Below, piece after piece: positions 44,302 through 54,019 of a DNA stretch of 64,000 bases. The DNA comes from Geitlerinema sp. PCC 7407 (GTDB lineage: Bacteria > Cyanobacteriota > Cyanobacteriia > PCC-7407). The notes beneath the pieces were generated by a model. It was not told the origin of the DNA, searched no databases, and saw only the letters and a list, made by a program, of their open reading frames with translations. The position numbers and the translations under genes were made by a program. Location of the stretch: contig NC_019703.1 of NCBI RefSeq assembly GCF_000317045.1, positions 3,480,934 to 3,544,933 of the forward strand. The letters are read 5' to 3'. Numbering within the stretch: the first letter of the stretch is position 1; each line of letters opens with the position of its first letter.

Positions 44302-44719
44302 AGGACGGACATTGAGGGGCATCCTTAGTAGGGTAAGGATGCCACCGCCAGCCATCAGCAGGAGTGGCAGGGGGTGCGATCGCACGGCAGGGCTGCCCAA
44401 GAGGCCCAACTCAGCGCCTCAAAAAGGTGAGGTGAGATTCTCAAAAAAGGACTTGTCTTTGGGGTCCTTTCGTGGCTTAATGGAGCGACCAGCACGCTGA
44501 AAAGCGCTCTGAGAGCCAACTTGTCGGCACAAGAAAACCCCAGACTCCGGTGGGAGCGCTGGGGCAGTGATTGAGTCTGTCTGCTTCTATTTTAAAGAAA
44601 CAAGTGACATTCGCCTGATGCTCATTTGGCTAGATAGGGTGCAGGATTTCGGAAAGTGATGGGCATCAGGCCGCCCTTGGCGCTAATGTGCTGGCGCTAG
44701 AACCCTTATTGGGCAACGC
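44302..44719. promoter_or_regulatory. Divergent region upstream of the metallophosphoesterase
   Basis: 418 bases without a credible gene. An imperfect stem CCCCAG/CTGGGG occurs at about 44537-44562, with a short T-rich run on the minus strand. No known regulator site was recognised. Confidence 0.35.
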
Positions 44720-46513
44720 ATGAAGCGGCTTTTGGGGCAGCGATCGCGGCAAGATCAATCAGCAATTTTGTTGGGATTGATTTTTCTCGGCACGCTGTTT
44801 TTCGCATCTGCGGTTTCTTCTATGCCACCTCAGCCGTCTCCGGAGCTTTTGAGCGACCCATTTTTGCAGCTGCCGACCGCCGATGGTGTGCGGGTGGTGT
44901 GGTTCACAGAGTTTGAGGGCGAGCGCCACGAAGTCCACTACGGTCCCGATCTCGGGCAGGTTGCGATCGCTCACACCCGCCGCCTCAGCCGCACCCGCGA
45001 AGACCAAAATTCTCAGATTTCTGTCCAAAACCTGACCCTGCCTCTCAACGGGCAGCCGGTGCCTCGAGCGATCTGGCGGCATGAGGCGACCATTACGGGC
45101 CTGAGGGCGGGGGAGCGGGTACCCTATCGCGTGGTCAGCGTCCACCAAGATGGCCAGACGGCCCGTAGCGAGGTGTTTGCTTTGGGGCCGCTGCCTCGGC
45201 CAGAGGCGCCGCTCAAGATTTTGCTCACGTCTGACCACCAGCTCAAGCCGATGACGGCGGCCAACGCGCAGAAGGTAGTGGAAACGGTTGGCCCCGTGGA
45301 CGCGGTGTGGTTTGCGGGGGATTTGGTGAATGTGCCGGATCGGGCTTCGGAGTGGTTTGACGACCGGCGGGGCAACGCTTTTTTTCCGGTTTTGCAGGGG
45401 CGCGCGCACTACTCCGTGGGGGAGGGCGATCGCGCGGTGACCTATCGGGGCGGAGCGCTGATCCAGTCGGCGCCGCTCTACGCGGCGATCGGCAACCACG
45501 AGGTGATGGGGCGCTTTAGCGGCGATCGCAGCCTGAATAGCCAGTTTGCCGATCCGGTGCCCCGGGCGATCGCTGCTGCCCAGGCAGAGCCGATGGATTT
45601 CGCCGATCCGGCAGAGCGCGATCGCTGGCTTGAAAATCAGTCGTTTAACACCAAAACCTACGAGGAAATTTTTACGCTGCCCCGCAGCCCCTCCGGGGAC
45701 CAGCGCTACTACGCCGTCACCTTTGGCAGTGTGCGCTTGGTGGTGCTCTACGTGACCCAAATTTGGCGATCGCCCAGCCGCGAGCCCACCATCCGAGGCC
45801 GCTACCAGGAGCGCACCCAGGACCTCGAGAACCCGCAGCAGTGGGGCCACGGCCAGCATATCTTTGAGCCGATCAGCGCAGGCAGCCCCCAGTACCGCTG
45901 GCTCCAGACCGAGCTCGCCAGCCCAGAGTTTCAGCAGGCCCGCTACAGGGTCGTCATGCTGCACCATCCGCCCCATTCCCTGGGCGAAAACTCGGTGCCG
46001 CCCTTCACCGACCCCGTCGCCGTCCGGCAGTACGCCACCGATGGCGCGCTGACGGCGATCCGCTACGAATACCCGCCCGAGCGGGACTACTTGATTCGGG
46101 ATTTGGTGCCGCTGCTGGAGGAGGCAGGAACCGATCTGGTGTTTTACGGGCACTCCCACCTGTGGAACCGCTTTAGGAGCGATCGCGGCTTGCACTTCCT
46201 CGAAACGTCCAATGTCGGTAACTCCTACGGGGCCTATGTGGGCGACCTGCGACGCCCGGTACCGACGGATCACAGCGTCTCCTACGCGGCCACCGGCAAC
46301 CCCAACGGCCTCGCGCCCGTGATGCCCACGATCGCGCCACTGCTCGACGCCCAGGGCCAGCCCCAGCCCTACATCGCCAGCAACCACATCACGGTTTTCA
46401 GCGTCTTCGAGACGGCGACAGGGACAATCAGCAGCTATCGCTTCGACACGCTGCGGCCAGACAGCCCGGTGATCAAGTTTGATGCGTTTTCCCTGGGACG
46501 CCCTGCGCCCTAG
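44720..46513 (+). CDS. Secreted metallophosphoesterase, purple-acid-phosphatase-like
   Basis: A 597-residue protein. A hydrophobic stretch at residues 15-33 is a signal peptide or anchor. Residues about 45-160 form a beta-rich domain like the N-terminal domain of purple acid phosphatases (VRVVWFTEFEGERHEVHYG). The catalytic domain supplies the five phosphoesterase blocks: SDHQ (171-174, in place of the usual GDxH), AGDLVN (199-204), GNHE (258-261), HHPP (415-418) and GHSH (477-480). It probably releases phosphate outside the cytoplasm. The substrate is unknown. Phosphate regulation is possible, but no Pho box was identified. Confidence 0.88.
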   Translation: MKRLLGQRSRQDQSAILLGLIFLGTLFFASAVSSMPPQPSPELLSDPFLQLPTADGVRVVWFTEFEGERHEVHYGPDLGQVAIAHTRRLSRTREDQNSQISVQNLTLPLNGQPVPRAIWRHEATITGLRAGERVPYRVVSVHQDGQTARSEVFALGPLPRPEAPLKILLTSDHQLKPMTAANAQKVVETVGPVDAVWFAGDLVNVPDRASEWFDDRRGNAFFPVLQGRAHYSVGEGDRAVTYRGGALIQSAPLYAAIGNHEVMGRFSGDRSLNSQFADPVPRAIAAAQAEPMDFADPAERDRWLENQSFNTKTYEEIFTLPRSPSGDQRYYAVTFGSVRLVVLYVTQIWRSPSREPTIRGRYQERTQDLENPQQWGHGQHIFEPISAGSPQYRWLQTELASPEFQQARYRVVMLHHPPHSLGENSVPPFTDPVAVRQYATDGALTAIRYEYPPERDYLIRDLVPLLEEAGTDLVFYGHSHLWNRFRSDRGLHFLETSNVGNSYGAYVGDLRRPVPTDHSVSYAATGNPNGLAPVMPTIAPLLDAQGQPQPYIASNHITVFSVFETATGTISSYRFDTLRPDSPVIKFDAFSLGRPAP

Positions 46514-46896
46514 GGCCGAGCGCCTTCAAAGGGTTTGGGCTGAGCAGACGGGCCAATGCTCCCGTGGTTTGATCACAGCACTGGACCTGGAGTCGGTCGG
46601 CAGCAGGCGGCGATCGCGCTAGGATTAGTCACAGCATTTTGGCTTGATAAACCATTAATCACTTGGCTCGAAAGGGCTGAAAAACGGGCGATCGCCGGAA
46701 AATCTTAAAAACTGCCGCGATTAATTTGGTTTTTTACGAAAAACCTCTAGCTTAATTTTGGTAAAAAGCACTATAATTGAGCTATCGAGAAGAACCATCA
46801 CCGGAGCGATCGCTTCGAAGCTCCCTTCTCACAGTGGATCGACCCCGTTCGATTCCTCTGGGTGTCCCGCACGCTCTGTCATTTGGCGAGGCTTCC
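46514..46896 (+). promoter_or_regulatory. Promoter region of the NAD cluster
   Basis: 383 AT-rich bases. TATAAT at 46772-46777 is a good -10 element. The -35 is poor. This would place transcription start near 46784, leaving a leader of about 113 nt and excluding the ATG at 46777 as the pncB start. An inverted repeat TAAAAAC/GTTTTTTA (46706-46736) upstream of the promoter could be a regulator site, for example for the Nudix regulator of this cluster, but no consensus is assumed. Confidence 0.45.
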
Positions 46897-48264
46897 ATGT
46901 TAGATCCCGAATTGACGCTGACTCCCGAAAATTACGGTCTGTTGACGGACCTCTACGAGCTCACCATGAGCGCCTGCTACGTGGGCGAAGGGCTCGACCA
47001 GCGGCGGGCCAGCTTTGAGCTGTTTACGCGGCAGCTGCCCGAGAACTATGGCTATCTGGTGGCTATGGGCCTGACCCAGGCGCTGGAATATTTGCAGCAG
47101 CTCCAGTTTGGCGAGGAGCAGATCGCGGCCTTGCAGGCCACCGGCATTTTTGAGCAGGCGCCAGCAGCCTTTTGGGAGCAGCTCCGAGCGGCCCGCTTTA
47201 GCGGGGATGTGTGGGCGGTGCCCGAGGGGAGCGTGGTCTTTGCCAATGAGCCCATGCTGCGCATTGAGGCGCCCCTCTGGCAGGCCCAGCTGGTGGAAAC
47301 CTACCTGCTGTGTACGCTGAACTATCAAACCCTGGTGGCCACCCGCGCGGCGCGCCTGCGGGATGTGGCAGGCCCCGAGGCGGCGCTGCTGGAGTTTGGG
47401 TCGCGGCGGGCCTTTGGTCCCCAAGCGGCGCTGTGGGCGGCGCGAGCGGCGATCGCCGCTGGCCTAGACGCCACGTCCAATGTTTTGGCAGCCCTGAAAC
47501 TGGGCCACAAACCCAGCGGCACCATGGCCCATTCTCTGGTCATGGCGATCGGGGCTCTAGAGTCCGGTGAGGACGCTGCTTTTGAGGCTTTTCATCGCTA
47601 CTTTCCGGGCGCTACTTTGCTCATCGACACCTACGACACCGTGGAGGCGGCCCAGCGCCTCGCCCAGCAGCAGCGCCAAGGAAGAACCGTGGTCAACGGG
47701 GTCCGCCTCGACTCTGGGGACTTGGTCAGCCTGTCCCAAACCGTGCGATCGCTCCTGCCCGATACCCAGATTTTCGTCAGCGGCGACCTGGACGAGTGGG
47801 AGATTCAGCGGCTGCGTCAGCACGGCGCCGCCATCGACGGCTACGGCGTGGGCACCCGCCTGGTGACCGGGCAGCCGGTGAATGGCGTCTACAAGCTGGT
47901 GGAAATTGACGGCATTCCGGTCATGAAGGAGTCGCGCCAGAAGCTCACCTACCCTGGCCGCAAGCAGATCTTCCGGCGCTACGACGAAGCCGGCCAGTGG
48001 CAGGGCGATCGCCTGGGCCTGAGCACCGAGCTCCCCGCCGCCGCTGAGCAGCCCCTGCTAGAGCCCGTGATGGTTGGTGGCCAGCGCCTCGGCCCCCACG
48101 ACTCCCTAGAGGCGATCGCCCGCCGCACCGCCGAGAGCGTCGATCGCCTGCCCCAGAGCCTGCGCCAAATCACCGCCCCGGCCACCGCTACCGTCGAGAT
48201 TTCGGAACCGCTCCAAACCCTGACCCAGCGCACCCAACACCACCGGCAACCGTCCTACACTTAG
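46897..48264 (+). CDS. pncB: Nicotinate phosphoribosyltransferase
   Basis: This 455-residue enzyme joins nicotinate to PRPP to give nicotinate mononucleotide, the first step of NAD salvage. The start at ATG 46897 (MLDPELTLTPENYGLLTDLY) matches the family. Key stretches are YELTMSACY, LEFGSRRAFGPQAALWAARA, KPSGTMAHS, DTYDT and GVRLDSGDL. The last 60 residues are variable. It opens the cluster pncB-nadD-regulator-nadE, whose enzymes act in consecutive steps. Confidence 0.95.
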   Translation: MLDPELTLTPENYGLLTDLYELTMSACYVGEGLDQRRASFELFTRQLPENYGYLVAMGLTQALEYLQQLQFGEEQIAALQATGIFEQAPAAFWEQLRAARFSGDVWAVPEGSVVFANEPMLRIEAPLWQAQLVETYLLCTLNYQTLVATRAARLRDVAGPEAALLEFGSRRAFGPQAALWAARAAIAAGLDATSNVLAALKLGHKPSGTMAHSLVMAIGALESGEDAAFEAFHRYFPGATLLIDTYDTVEAAQRLAQQQRQGRTVVNGVRLDSGDLVSLSQTVRSLLPDTQIFVSGDLDEWEIQRLRQHGAAIDGYGVGTRLVTGQPVNGVYKLVEIDGIPVMKESRQKLTYPGRKQIFRRYDEAGQWQGDRLGLSTELPAAAEQPLLEPVMVGGQRLGPHDSLEAIARRTAESVDRLPQSLRQITAPATATVEISEPLQTLTQRTQHHRQPSYT

Positions 48265-48319
48265 CAATATCGCTTCATTAATTTTCGTCCCTCTTTTCTG
48301 GCAAAACCCTCCCTGAACT

Positions 48320-48919
48320 ATGGTCCACGTCGCCCTTTTTGGTACCAGTGCCGACCCCCCCACCGCCGGTCACCAGGCCATCCTGCGCTGGCTCGCCCGC
48401 ACCTTCGACCAAGTCGCCGTCTGGGCCTCGGACAACCCATTCAAGTCCCACCAGACGCCCCTCCAGCACCGAGCCGCCATGCTCCAGCTGCTCATCGATG
48501 ACATCGAGCCGCCCTGCACCAACATCCACTACTACGCCGACCTCAGCCACCCCCGCACCCTGACCACCGTTGAGCACGCGCGCCGCCGCTGGGGCAGCGC
48601 TGCCGAGTTCACGCTGGTGATCGGGGCGGACCTCGTGAGCCAGCTGCCCCGCTGGTACCGCATCGACGAGCTGTTCGAGCAAGTGAGCCTTTTGGTGGTT
48701 CCCCGACCGGGCTACACCCTCCAGCCTCAGGACATCGAGCAGCTGCGCCGCCTGGGGGCTCGGGTGGCGATCGCCGATCTGAGCGTCCCCAATGTCTCCT
48801 CCAGCGCCTACCGAGAAGGCGGAGACCAGGCCATCCTCACGGCCCCTGTCGAAGACTATATTCATCGCGAACAACTCTACGCATGTCAGAACGCGGCTCC
48901 AAACAGACGGCAAGCTTGA
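48320..48919 (+). CDS. nadD: Nicotinate-mononucleotide adenylyltransferase
   Basis: This 199-residue enzyme adenylates nicotinate mononucleotide to deamido-NAD. The nucleotidyltransferase motif is GTSADPPTAGH (8-18), in which TAGH replaces HIGH, as often seen in this family. The second motif SSSAYR, equivalent to ISSTxIR, lies in the C-terminal third. It starts 55 nt after pncB and its 3' end overlaps the next gene by 37 bases, so translation of the two is coupled. Confidence 0.92.
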   Translation: MVHVALFGTSADPPTAGHQAILRWLARTFDQVAVWASDNPFKSHQTPLQHRAAMLQLLIDDIEPPCTNIHYYADLSHPRTLTTVEHARRRWGSAAEFTLVIGADLVSQLPRWYRIDELFEQVSLLVVPRPGYTLQPQDIEQLRRLGARVAIADLSVPNVSSSAYREGGDQAILTAPVEDYIHREQLYACQNAAPNRRQA

Positions 48920-49629
48920 TCAGCAAACCAGCCCTTGCAGACTTCAAGGTGGGCGTGGACAACGTCATCTTCTCGGTGGACACCGCCCAAAATCGGCTGC
49001 TGGTGCTGCTGGTCATGCGCCAAGACGAGCCCTACGGCGGCTTCTGGAGCTTGCCCGGCACCCTCGTGCGCCAGGGCGAAACCCTTGAAGCCGCCGCCTA
49101 CCGCGTCCTGTCGGAAAAAATTCGGGTCCAGAGCCTGTACCTAGAGCAGCTCTACACCTTCGGGGGGCCGGGTCGAGATCCGCGAGAAAGCAGCGACAGC
49201 TATGGCGTGCGCTACCTGTCGGTGAGCTACTTTGCCTTGGTCCGCTTTGATGAGGCGGAGCTGATCGCCGACGGGGTCAGCGGCATCGCCTGGTATCCCC
49301 TGGCCCAGGTGCCCCAGCTTGCCTTTGACCACAACCGCATCTTGGAATACGGCTACGAGCGCCTGCGCAACAAGCTAGAATACAGCCCCGTCGCCTTTGA
49401 GGTGCTGCCGGAGCAGTTTACCCTGGGCGACCTCTACCAGCTGTACACCACGGTTTTGGGCGAAAATTTCTCGGACTACTCCAATTTTCGCGCTCGCCTT
49501 CTCAAGCTGGGCTTTTTGGCGGATACAGGCTCGAAGGTGACGCGAGGCGCGGGCCGGCCCGCCAGCCTCTACCGCTTTGATCCGGAGGCCTTTGCGCCGC
49601 TCAAAGACAAGCCCCTGGTGTTTATCTAG
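48883..49629 (+). CDS. Nudix-domain transcription regulator, NrtR-like
   Basis: A 248-residue protein with a Nudix fold at about 20-165 and a winged helix at about 170-245 (FTLGDLYQLYTTVLGENFSD). The Nudix box is degenerate: after GTLVRQGETLEAAA the REUXEEXGU stretch reads RVLSEKIRV, so hydrolysis is unlikely. This is the pattern of NrtR, an ADP-ribose-sensing repressor of NAD genes known from Synechocystis and other bacteria. It overlaps nadD by 37 bases and precedes nadE, which fits control of the cluster. The operator is not defined here. Confidence 0.88.
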   Translation: MSERGSKQTASLISKPALADFKVGVDNVIFSVDTAQNRLLVLLVMRQDEPYGGFWSLPGTLVRQGETLEAAAYRVLSEKIRVQSLYLEQLYTFGGPGRDPRESSDSYGVRYLSVSYFALVRFDEAELIADGVSGIAWYPLAQVPQLAFDHNRILEYGYERLRNKLEYSPVAFEVLPEQFTLGDLYQLYTTVLGENFSDYSNFRARLLKLGFLADTGSKVTRGAGRPASLYRFDPEAFAPLKDKPLVFI

Positions 49630-49672
49630 CCTCTAGATCGCCCTGTTTCTTCACCCCCCTCCCTCACCCACA

Positions 49673-51409
49673 ATGAACGCTGCCTCTGCACCGCTTTTGA
49701 TTGGCATTGCGCAACTCAACCCCACCATTGGCGACCTCGACGGCAATCAGGCCCAGATTTTGGCGGCGGCCCGGGCAGCAGCGGCCCAGGGTGCCCGGCT
49801 GCTGCTGACGCCGGAGCTGTCTTTGTGCGGGTATCCGCCGCGAGATTTGCTGATGAATCCGGGGTTTTTGGCGCGGATGGACGAGGCTCTGGAGGCGCTG
49901 GCCGCTGAGCTGCCCCCGGAGATCACGGTGCTGGTGGGCACAGCTCGACCCAATCCCCGCGCCCAGGACAAGGGCGGCAAGCCGGTCTTCAACAGCATGG
50001 CCCTGCTGCACGGAGGGACGGTTCAGACGTATTTTCACAAGCGGCTGCTGCCGACCTATGACGTTTTCGATGAGCAGCGCTACTTTGAGCCGGGCTTGCA
50101 GAGCAACTTTTTCCAGCTGGGTGATTTGCGCATTGGGGTCACGATCTGCGAGGACCTGTGGAATGATGAGGAGTTTTGGGGGCGGCGCAGCTACCCGGTC
50201 AACCCGATCGCGGACCTGGCTCAGCAGTCGGTGGACTTGATCGTGAATCTGTCGGCGTCGCCCTACACGGTGGGCAAGCAGCGCCTGCGCGAGGCCATGC
50301 TGCGCCACAGCGCCTGTCGGTATCGCCAGCCAGTGGTGTATGTCAATCAGGTGGGCGGCAATGATGATTTGATTTTTGATGGCAACAGCGTGGCGGTGAA
50401 TCGGCAGGGAGACGTCGTGTGCCGCGCCCGGAGCTTTGGGGCGGATTTGCAAATCCTGGCCTACGATCGCGACCAGCACGACTGGAAGCCGGGGGCGATC
50501 GCCCCTTTGCCGGAGACGGAGGACGAGGAAATCTGGTCGGCGCTAGTGCTGGGGGTGGGCGACTACGCCCGCAAGTGCGGCTTTTCAAACGTGGTGATCG
50601 GCCTGAGCGGCGGTATCGATTCGACCCTGGTGGCGGCGATCGCCGCCGAAGCCCTCGGTCCCCAGAATGTCCTCGGCGTGCTGATGCCGTCGCCCTACAC
50701 CTCCGAAGCATCCATTGCCGACGCCCTCGATCTGGCCCAGCGCCTCGGCATCCCCACTCAGATGCTGCCCATCGCGCCGCTGATGAGCGACTATGACCAG
50801 GTTCTAGCGCCGCTGTTTGGCGATCGCCCGCCGGATATCACGGAGGAAAACATCCAGTCGCGGATTCGCGGCAACCTGCTAATGGCGATCGCCAACAAGT
50901 TTGGCCACCTGCTGCTCTCCACCGGCAACAAATCCGAAATGGCCGTGGGCTACTGCACCCTGTACGGCGATATGAATGGCGGCCTAGCGGCGATCGCCGA
51001 CGTCCCCAAGACCCGCGTTTACTCCCTGTGCTACTGGCGCAACACCGTCCAGCGGTGCCTCGGCAACAGCTCAACGCCCCTCGGCGACGTGATCCCCAGC
51101 CGCGTCCTCACCAAAGCGCCCAGCGCCGAGCTCAAGCCCGACCAGCGGGACCAAGACTCGCTGCCTGACTACGAGATCCTCGATGACATCCTCCATCGCC
51201 TCATCCATCAGCATCAAGGAATCGACGACATCATTGGCGCAGGCCACGACGCAGCCACTGTGCAGCGCGTTCTACAGCTGGTATCGCGCGCCGAATTCAA
51301 GCGCCGACAAGCGCCGCCGGGCCTGAAAATCACCGATCGCGCCTTTGGAACAGGCTGGCGAATGCCGGTGGCAGGGCGCTGGCCTATGGCAACCATTCGA
51401 AAAAAATAA
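49673..51409 (+). CDS. nadE: Glutamine-dependent NAD+ synthetase
   Basis: This 578-residue two-domain enzyme amidates deamido-NAD to NAD using glutamine. The N-terminal glutaminase (nitrilase fold) has a Glu-Lys-Cys triad of E48, K123 and C159 (GVTICEDLW). The C-terminal synthetase has the P-loop LSGGIDST (311-318), STGNKSEMAVGY and the KTRVY region. The length agrees with other bacterial glutamine-type enzymes. It lies 43 nt after the regulator and completes the salvage route pncB-nadD-nadE. Confidence 0.96.
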   Translation: MNAASAPLLIGIAQLNPTIGDLDGNQAQILAAARAAAAQGARLLLTPELSLCGYPPRDLLMNPGFLARMDEALEALAAELPPEITVLVGTARPNPRAQDKGGKPVFNSMALLHGGTVQTYFHKRLLPTYDVFDEQRYFEPGLQSNFFQLGDLRIGVTICEDLWNDEEFWGRRSYPVNPIADLAQQSVDLIVNLSASPYTVGKQRLREAMLRHSACRYRQPVVYVNQVGGNDDLIFDGNSVAVNRQGDVVCRARSFGADLQILAYDRDQHDWKPGAIAPLPETEDEEIWSALVLGVGDYARKCGFSNVVIGLSGGIDSTLVAAIAAEALGPQNVLGVLMPSPYTSEASIADALDLAQRLGIPTQMLPIAPLMSDYDQVLAPLFGDRPPDITEENIQSRIRGNLLMAIANKFGHLLLSTGNKSEMAVGYCTLYGDMNGGLAAIADVPKTRVYSLCYWRNTVQRCLGNSSTPLGDVIPSRVLTKAPSAELKPDQRDQDSLPDYEILDDILHRLIHQHQGIDDIIGAGHDAATVQRVLQLVSRAEFKRRQAPPGLKITDRAFGTGWRMPVAGRWPMATIRKK

Positions 51410-52059
51410 AGACAAGTTGAAGAATCCCTGAGATTTCCTTACCGGCGTAGGTTTTCTGCGGAATCTGCGAGGGTTTGCCGATGTCAGGCTTCAGTTTTAT
51501 CCGTAAAGTTGGCAATTGAATGGGCTTTTGGAATGGGTCATGATGAGCGACAGAAGCCCCGCTTTTCACTTTGTCTTTGAGCGGCGATCGCCTTGCGCAG
51601 GCTGTCCTCTGCGCTGGGGATCTTGCTGCCTACCCAAACGCTCTGAGGATTTTTTGACGTTTTTTGCAGCGCCCTTATGGGCAATTTTCTATTGACACCT
51701 TTTAATCAGCGATACTCTGTTGTTTTAGATACATTGAACAACTGAAAAGCTCAGATTATGGTCTTGATCCCCTTTTTAAACTGCACTTAGTCAGGGCTTA
51801 CTCCATTCGGGCCTATCAAGGACAGTCTTCGCCATCGGGTCTGTACTATCCGGTTCGTTTGCCAAAAGCGGGGCGATCGCTCAGCCATCCTCAGCCCCCC
51901 AAAAGCATCGCAGCGGCGCGGACTGCCCTGATGCTTTTCTTGAAAATGAAGCCTTTGTGTTCGTCCTGTCCACCTAATTTTTAGGCCCCACGTGAAACGC
52001 CCTCTCCGCGCAATGCCCCTATGCCTTATGGGCGGCGATCGGACTATTAGGTTAGCCTT
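51410..52059. other. 650-bp spacer between nadE and the response regulator
   Basis: No gene. AAAAGCATC (51901-51909) pairs with GATGCTTTT (51930-51938) as an imperfect terminator-like stem. TTGACA at 51692-51697 is a plausible -35, but no well-spaced -10 follows. The last 100 bases contain a GCCC/GGGC stem just before the start codon. No RNA gene was recognised. Confidence 0.35.
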
Positions 52060-53778
52060 ATGACCAAAATTCTCGTGATCGAAGATGAACAGGACGTTCG
52101 AGACAACGTTCTAGAGCTCCTAGAAGCAGAGGGGTTTGACGTTCTGGGTGCAGCGAATGGGCAAATGGGCGTCCAGATTGCCTTTCAGGAGTCGCCGGAC
52201 CTGATCCTTTGCGATGTGATCATGCCGCACCTAGATGGCTATGGCGTACTTGAAGTCTTGCGGCGCAACGCTTCGACCGCCACGATTCCGTTCATTTTTA
52301 TGACGGCCAAGGCTGACATGGCGGATCTGCGCCTGGGTATGGAGCTGGGTGCCGATGACTACCTGACCAAACCCTGCACACCCAAAGAGCTTCTCCGGGC
52401 GATCGCCGTTCGGCTCCGCAAGCAGGAGATGCTGGCCGAGCGCTATGGCACGCAGCTACGGCAGGCGGAGGAGCGGCTCAATCACCTGGTCTACTACGAT
52501 AGCCTGACTAACCTCCCCAATCGGCTCTTGCTACAGGAACACTTTGAGCAAGTTGCTTCACCCCTCTGCGACCAGCGAATCGGGATTATGGTGATTGGGC
52601 TCGATCGCCTGAGCCGCATCAATGAAACGCTGGGCCACAGCTGCGGCGATCTGCTCATCAAGGCCGTGGGCGATCGCCTCGCCTCCCACCTCGAAAGCAG
52701 CGCCATCCTGGGGCACCTCACCGCCGACAAGTTCGCTATCTTGCTACAGCGCGATCGCCCCAGCACCGAAGCCCTCGCCAAAGACCTAGTCGATGCCACC
52801 GCCAAACCTTTTTTCATCGGCAACCGCGAACTCTTCATCACCAGCAGCATCGGTATCGCGTTTTACTCCCAGCACGGCGCTCAGCTCGACAACCTCATCC
52901 AGTGCGCCAACGCCGCCATGAATCAGGTCAAGCAGCGGGGCGGCGACGGCTGGGAGATTTACCAGCCGGGGATGAATGCTCGATCCTTTAGTGACTTCAT
53001 GCTGGAAACGGATCTGCGCTACGCCCTCGAGCGCGACCAGTTCGAGGTGTATTACCAGCCGAGGGTGAATCTGCGGACCGGCCAGGTCGTGGGAGCAGAG
53101 GCTCTGCTGCGCTGGCCCCATCCGGACTACGGCTTTGTTTCGCCCACCCAGTTTATTCCGCTGGCCGAGGCAAATGGCCTGATCGTCCCCATTGGCGAGT
53201 GGGTGCTCCAAACGGTGTGTCAGCAGGCCAGGCGCTGGCAGGATGCTGGATACCCGCCGCTGCAGCTAGCGGTCAATCTCTCGGGACGCCAGCTCAGCGA
53301 AGCGGGCCTGTGCCAGCGTATTGACCACATTATTCGCCAAGCCGACATCGCACCGGAGTATCTGGAGCTGGAGCTGACCGAAAGCATCATTGTGCAGGAT
53401 GTGGAGGCGACGCTGGCTAAGCTCAATCAGCTCACGGACCTGGGCCTCCAGATTTCGATCGATGATTTTGGGACGGGCTATTCGTCTTTGAACTATCTCA
53501 AAGAGTTTTCGTTTCACTGCCTCAAGATCGACCGGTGCTTTGTCCGGGGCATTGCGTCTGACAGCAAGAACAGCGCGATCGCGATCGCCATTATTCAGAT
53601 GGCCCACGGTCTGGATTTGCGGGTGGTCGCCGAAGGGGTGGAAACGGAGGCAGAGCGCGCCTTTCTGCATCAGCATCACTGCGATGAAATGCAGGGCTAC
53701 CTGGTCAGCAAGCCCCTGTCAGCCGAGCAGTTTGAGACCGCTTTTCGGAAAATGCACCTGATGCACGAAGCGTCGTGA
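52060..53778 (+). CDS. Response regulator with degenerate GGDEF and EAL domains
   Basis: A 572-residue protein. The receiver domain (1-120) has the phospho-acceptor D52 (LILCDVIMP), the acidic pair IEDE and Lys in YLTKPCT. The GGDEF domain (about 140-310) has TADKF (221-225) instead of GGDEF, so cyclase activity is unlikely. The EAL domain (about 315-565) keeps EAL (347-349) and DDFGTGYSSL, so it probably hydrolyses c-di-GMP, with the GGDEF acting as a GTP sensor or structural module. The cognate histidine kinase is not adjacent. Confidence 0.93.
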   Translation: MTKILVIEDEQDVRDNVLELLEAEGFDVLGAANGQMGVQIAFQESPDLILCDVIMPHLDGYGVLEVLRRNASTATIPFIFMTAKADMADLRLGMELGADDYLTKPCTPKELLRAIAVRLRKQEMLAERYGTQLRQAEERLNHLVYYDSLTNLPNRLLLQEHFEQVASPLCDQRIGIMVIGLDRLSRINETLGHSCGDLLIKAVGDRLASHLESSAILGHLTADKFAILLQRDRPSTEALAKDLVDATAKPFFIGNRELFITSSIGIAFYSQHGAQLDNLIQCANAAMNQVKQRGGDGWEIYQPGMNARSFSDFMLETDLRYALERDQFEVYYQPRVNLRTGQVVGAEALLRWPHPDYGFVSPTQFIPLAEANGLIVPIGEWVLQTVCQQARRWQDAGYPPLQLAVNLSGRQLSEAGLCQRIDHIIRQADIAPEYLELELTESIIVQDVEATLAKLNQLTDLGLQISIDDFGTGYSSLNYLKEFSFHCLKIDRCFVRGIASDSKNSAIAIAIIQMAHGLDLRVVAEGVETEAERAFLHQHHCDEMQGYLVSKPLSAEQFETAFRKMHLMHEAS

Positions 53779-54019
53779 GACCGAGATTAGCCAAATCGCA
53801 AAACCAAGACGCAACGTTGGGCAGCCCCAAACGTTAGGTAAAAATTTTTAGAAGAAATTTTGAAGAACCTCTAGGGGCCATCGAGCGGCGCCCACAAAAG
53901 AGATTTTAGGCGCGATCGCCCAGCACCAGACATAGGACAATTGGAAAGCCAAGCCAGAGCCTCATCCTTCTGGCCAGCCACCGGCCGCTCATCTTGCGAT
54001 CGCCCCTTTCTCAGTCACC

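Noticed and set aside
44759-46387. 542-codon minus-strand frame across the metallophosphoesterase
   Set aside because: The plus-strand frame has all phosphoesterase motifs. The reverse frame is a GC-driven shadow.
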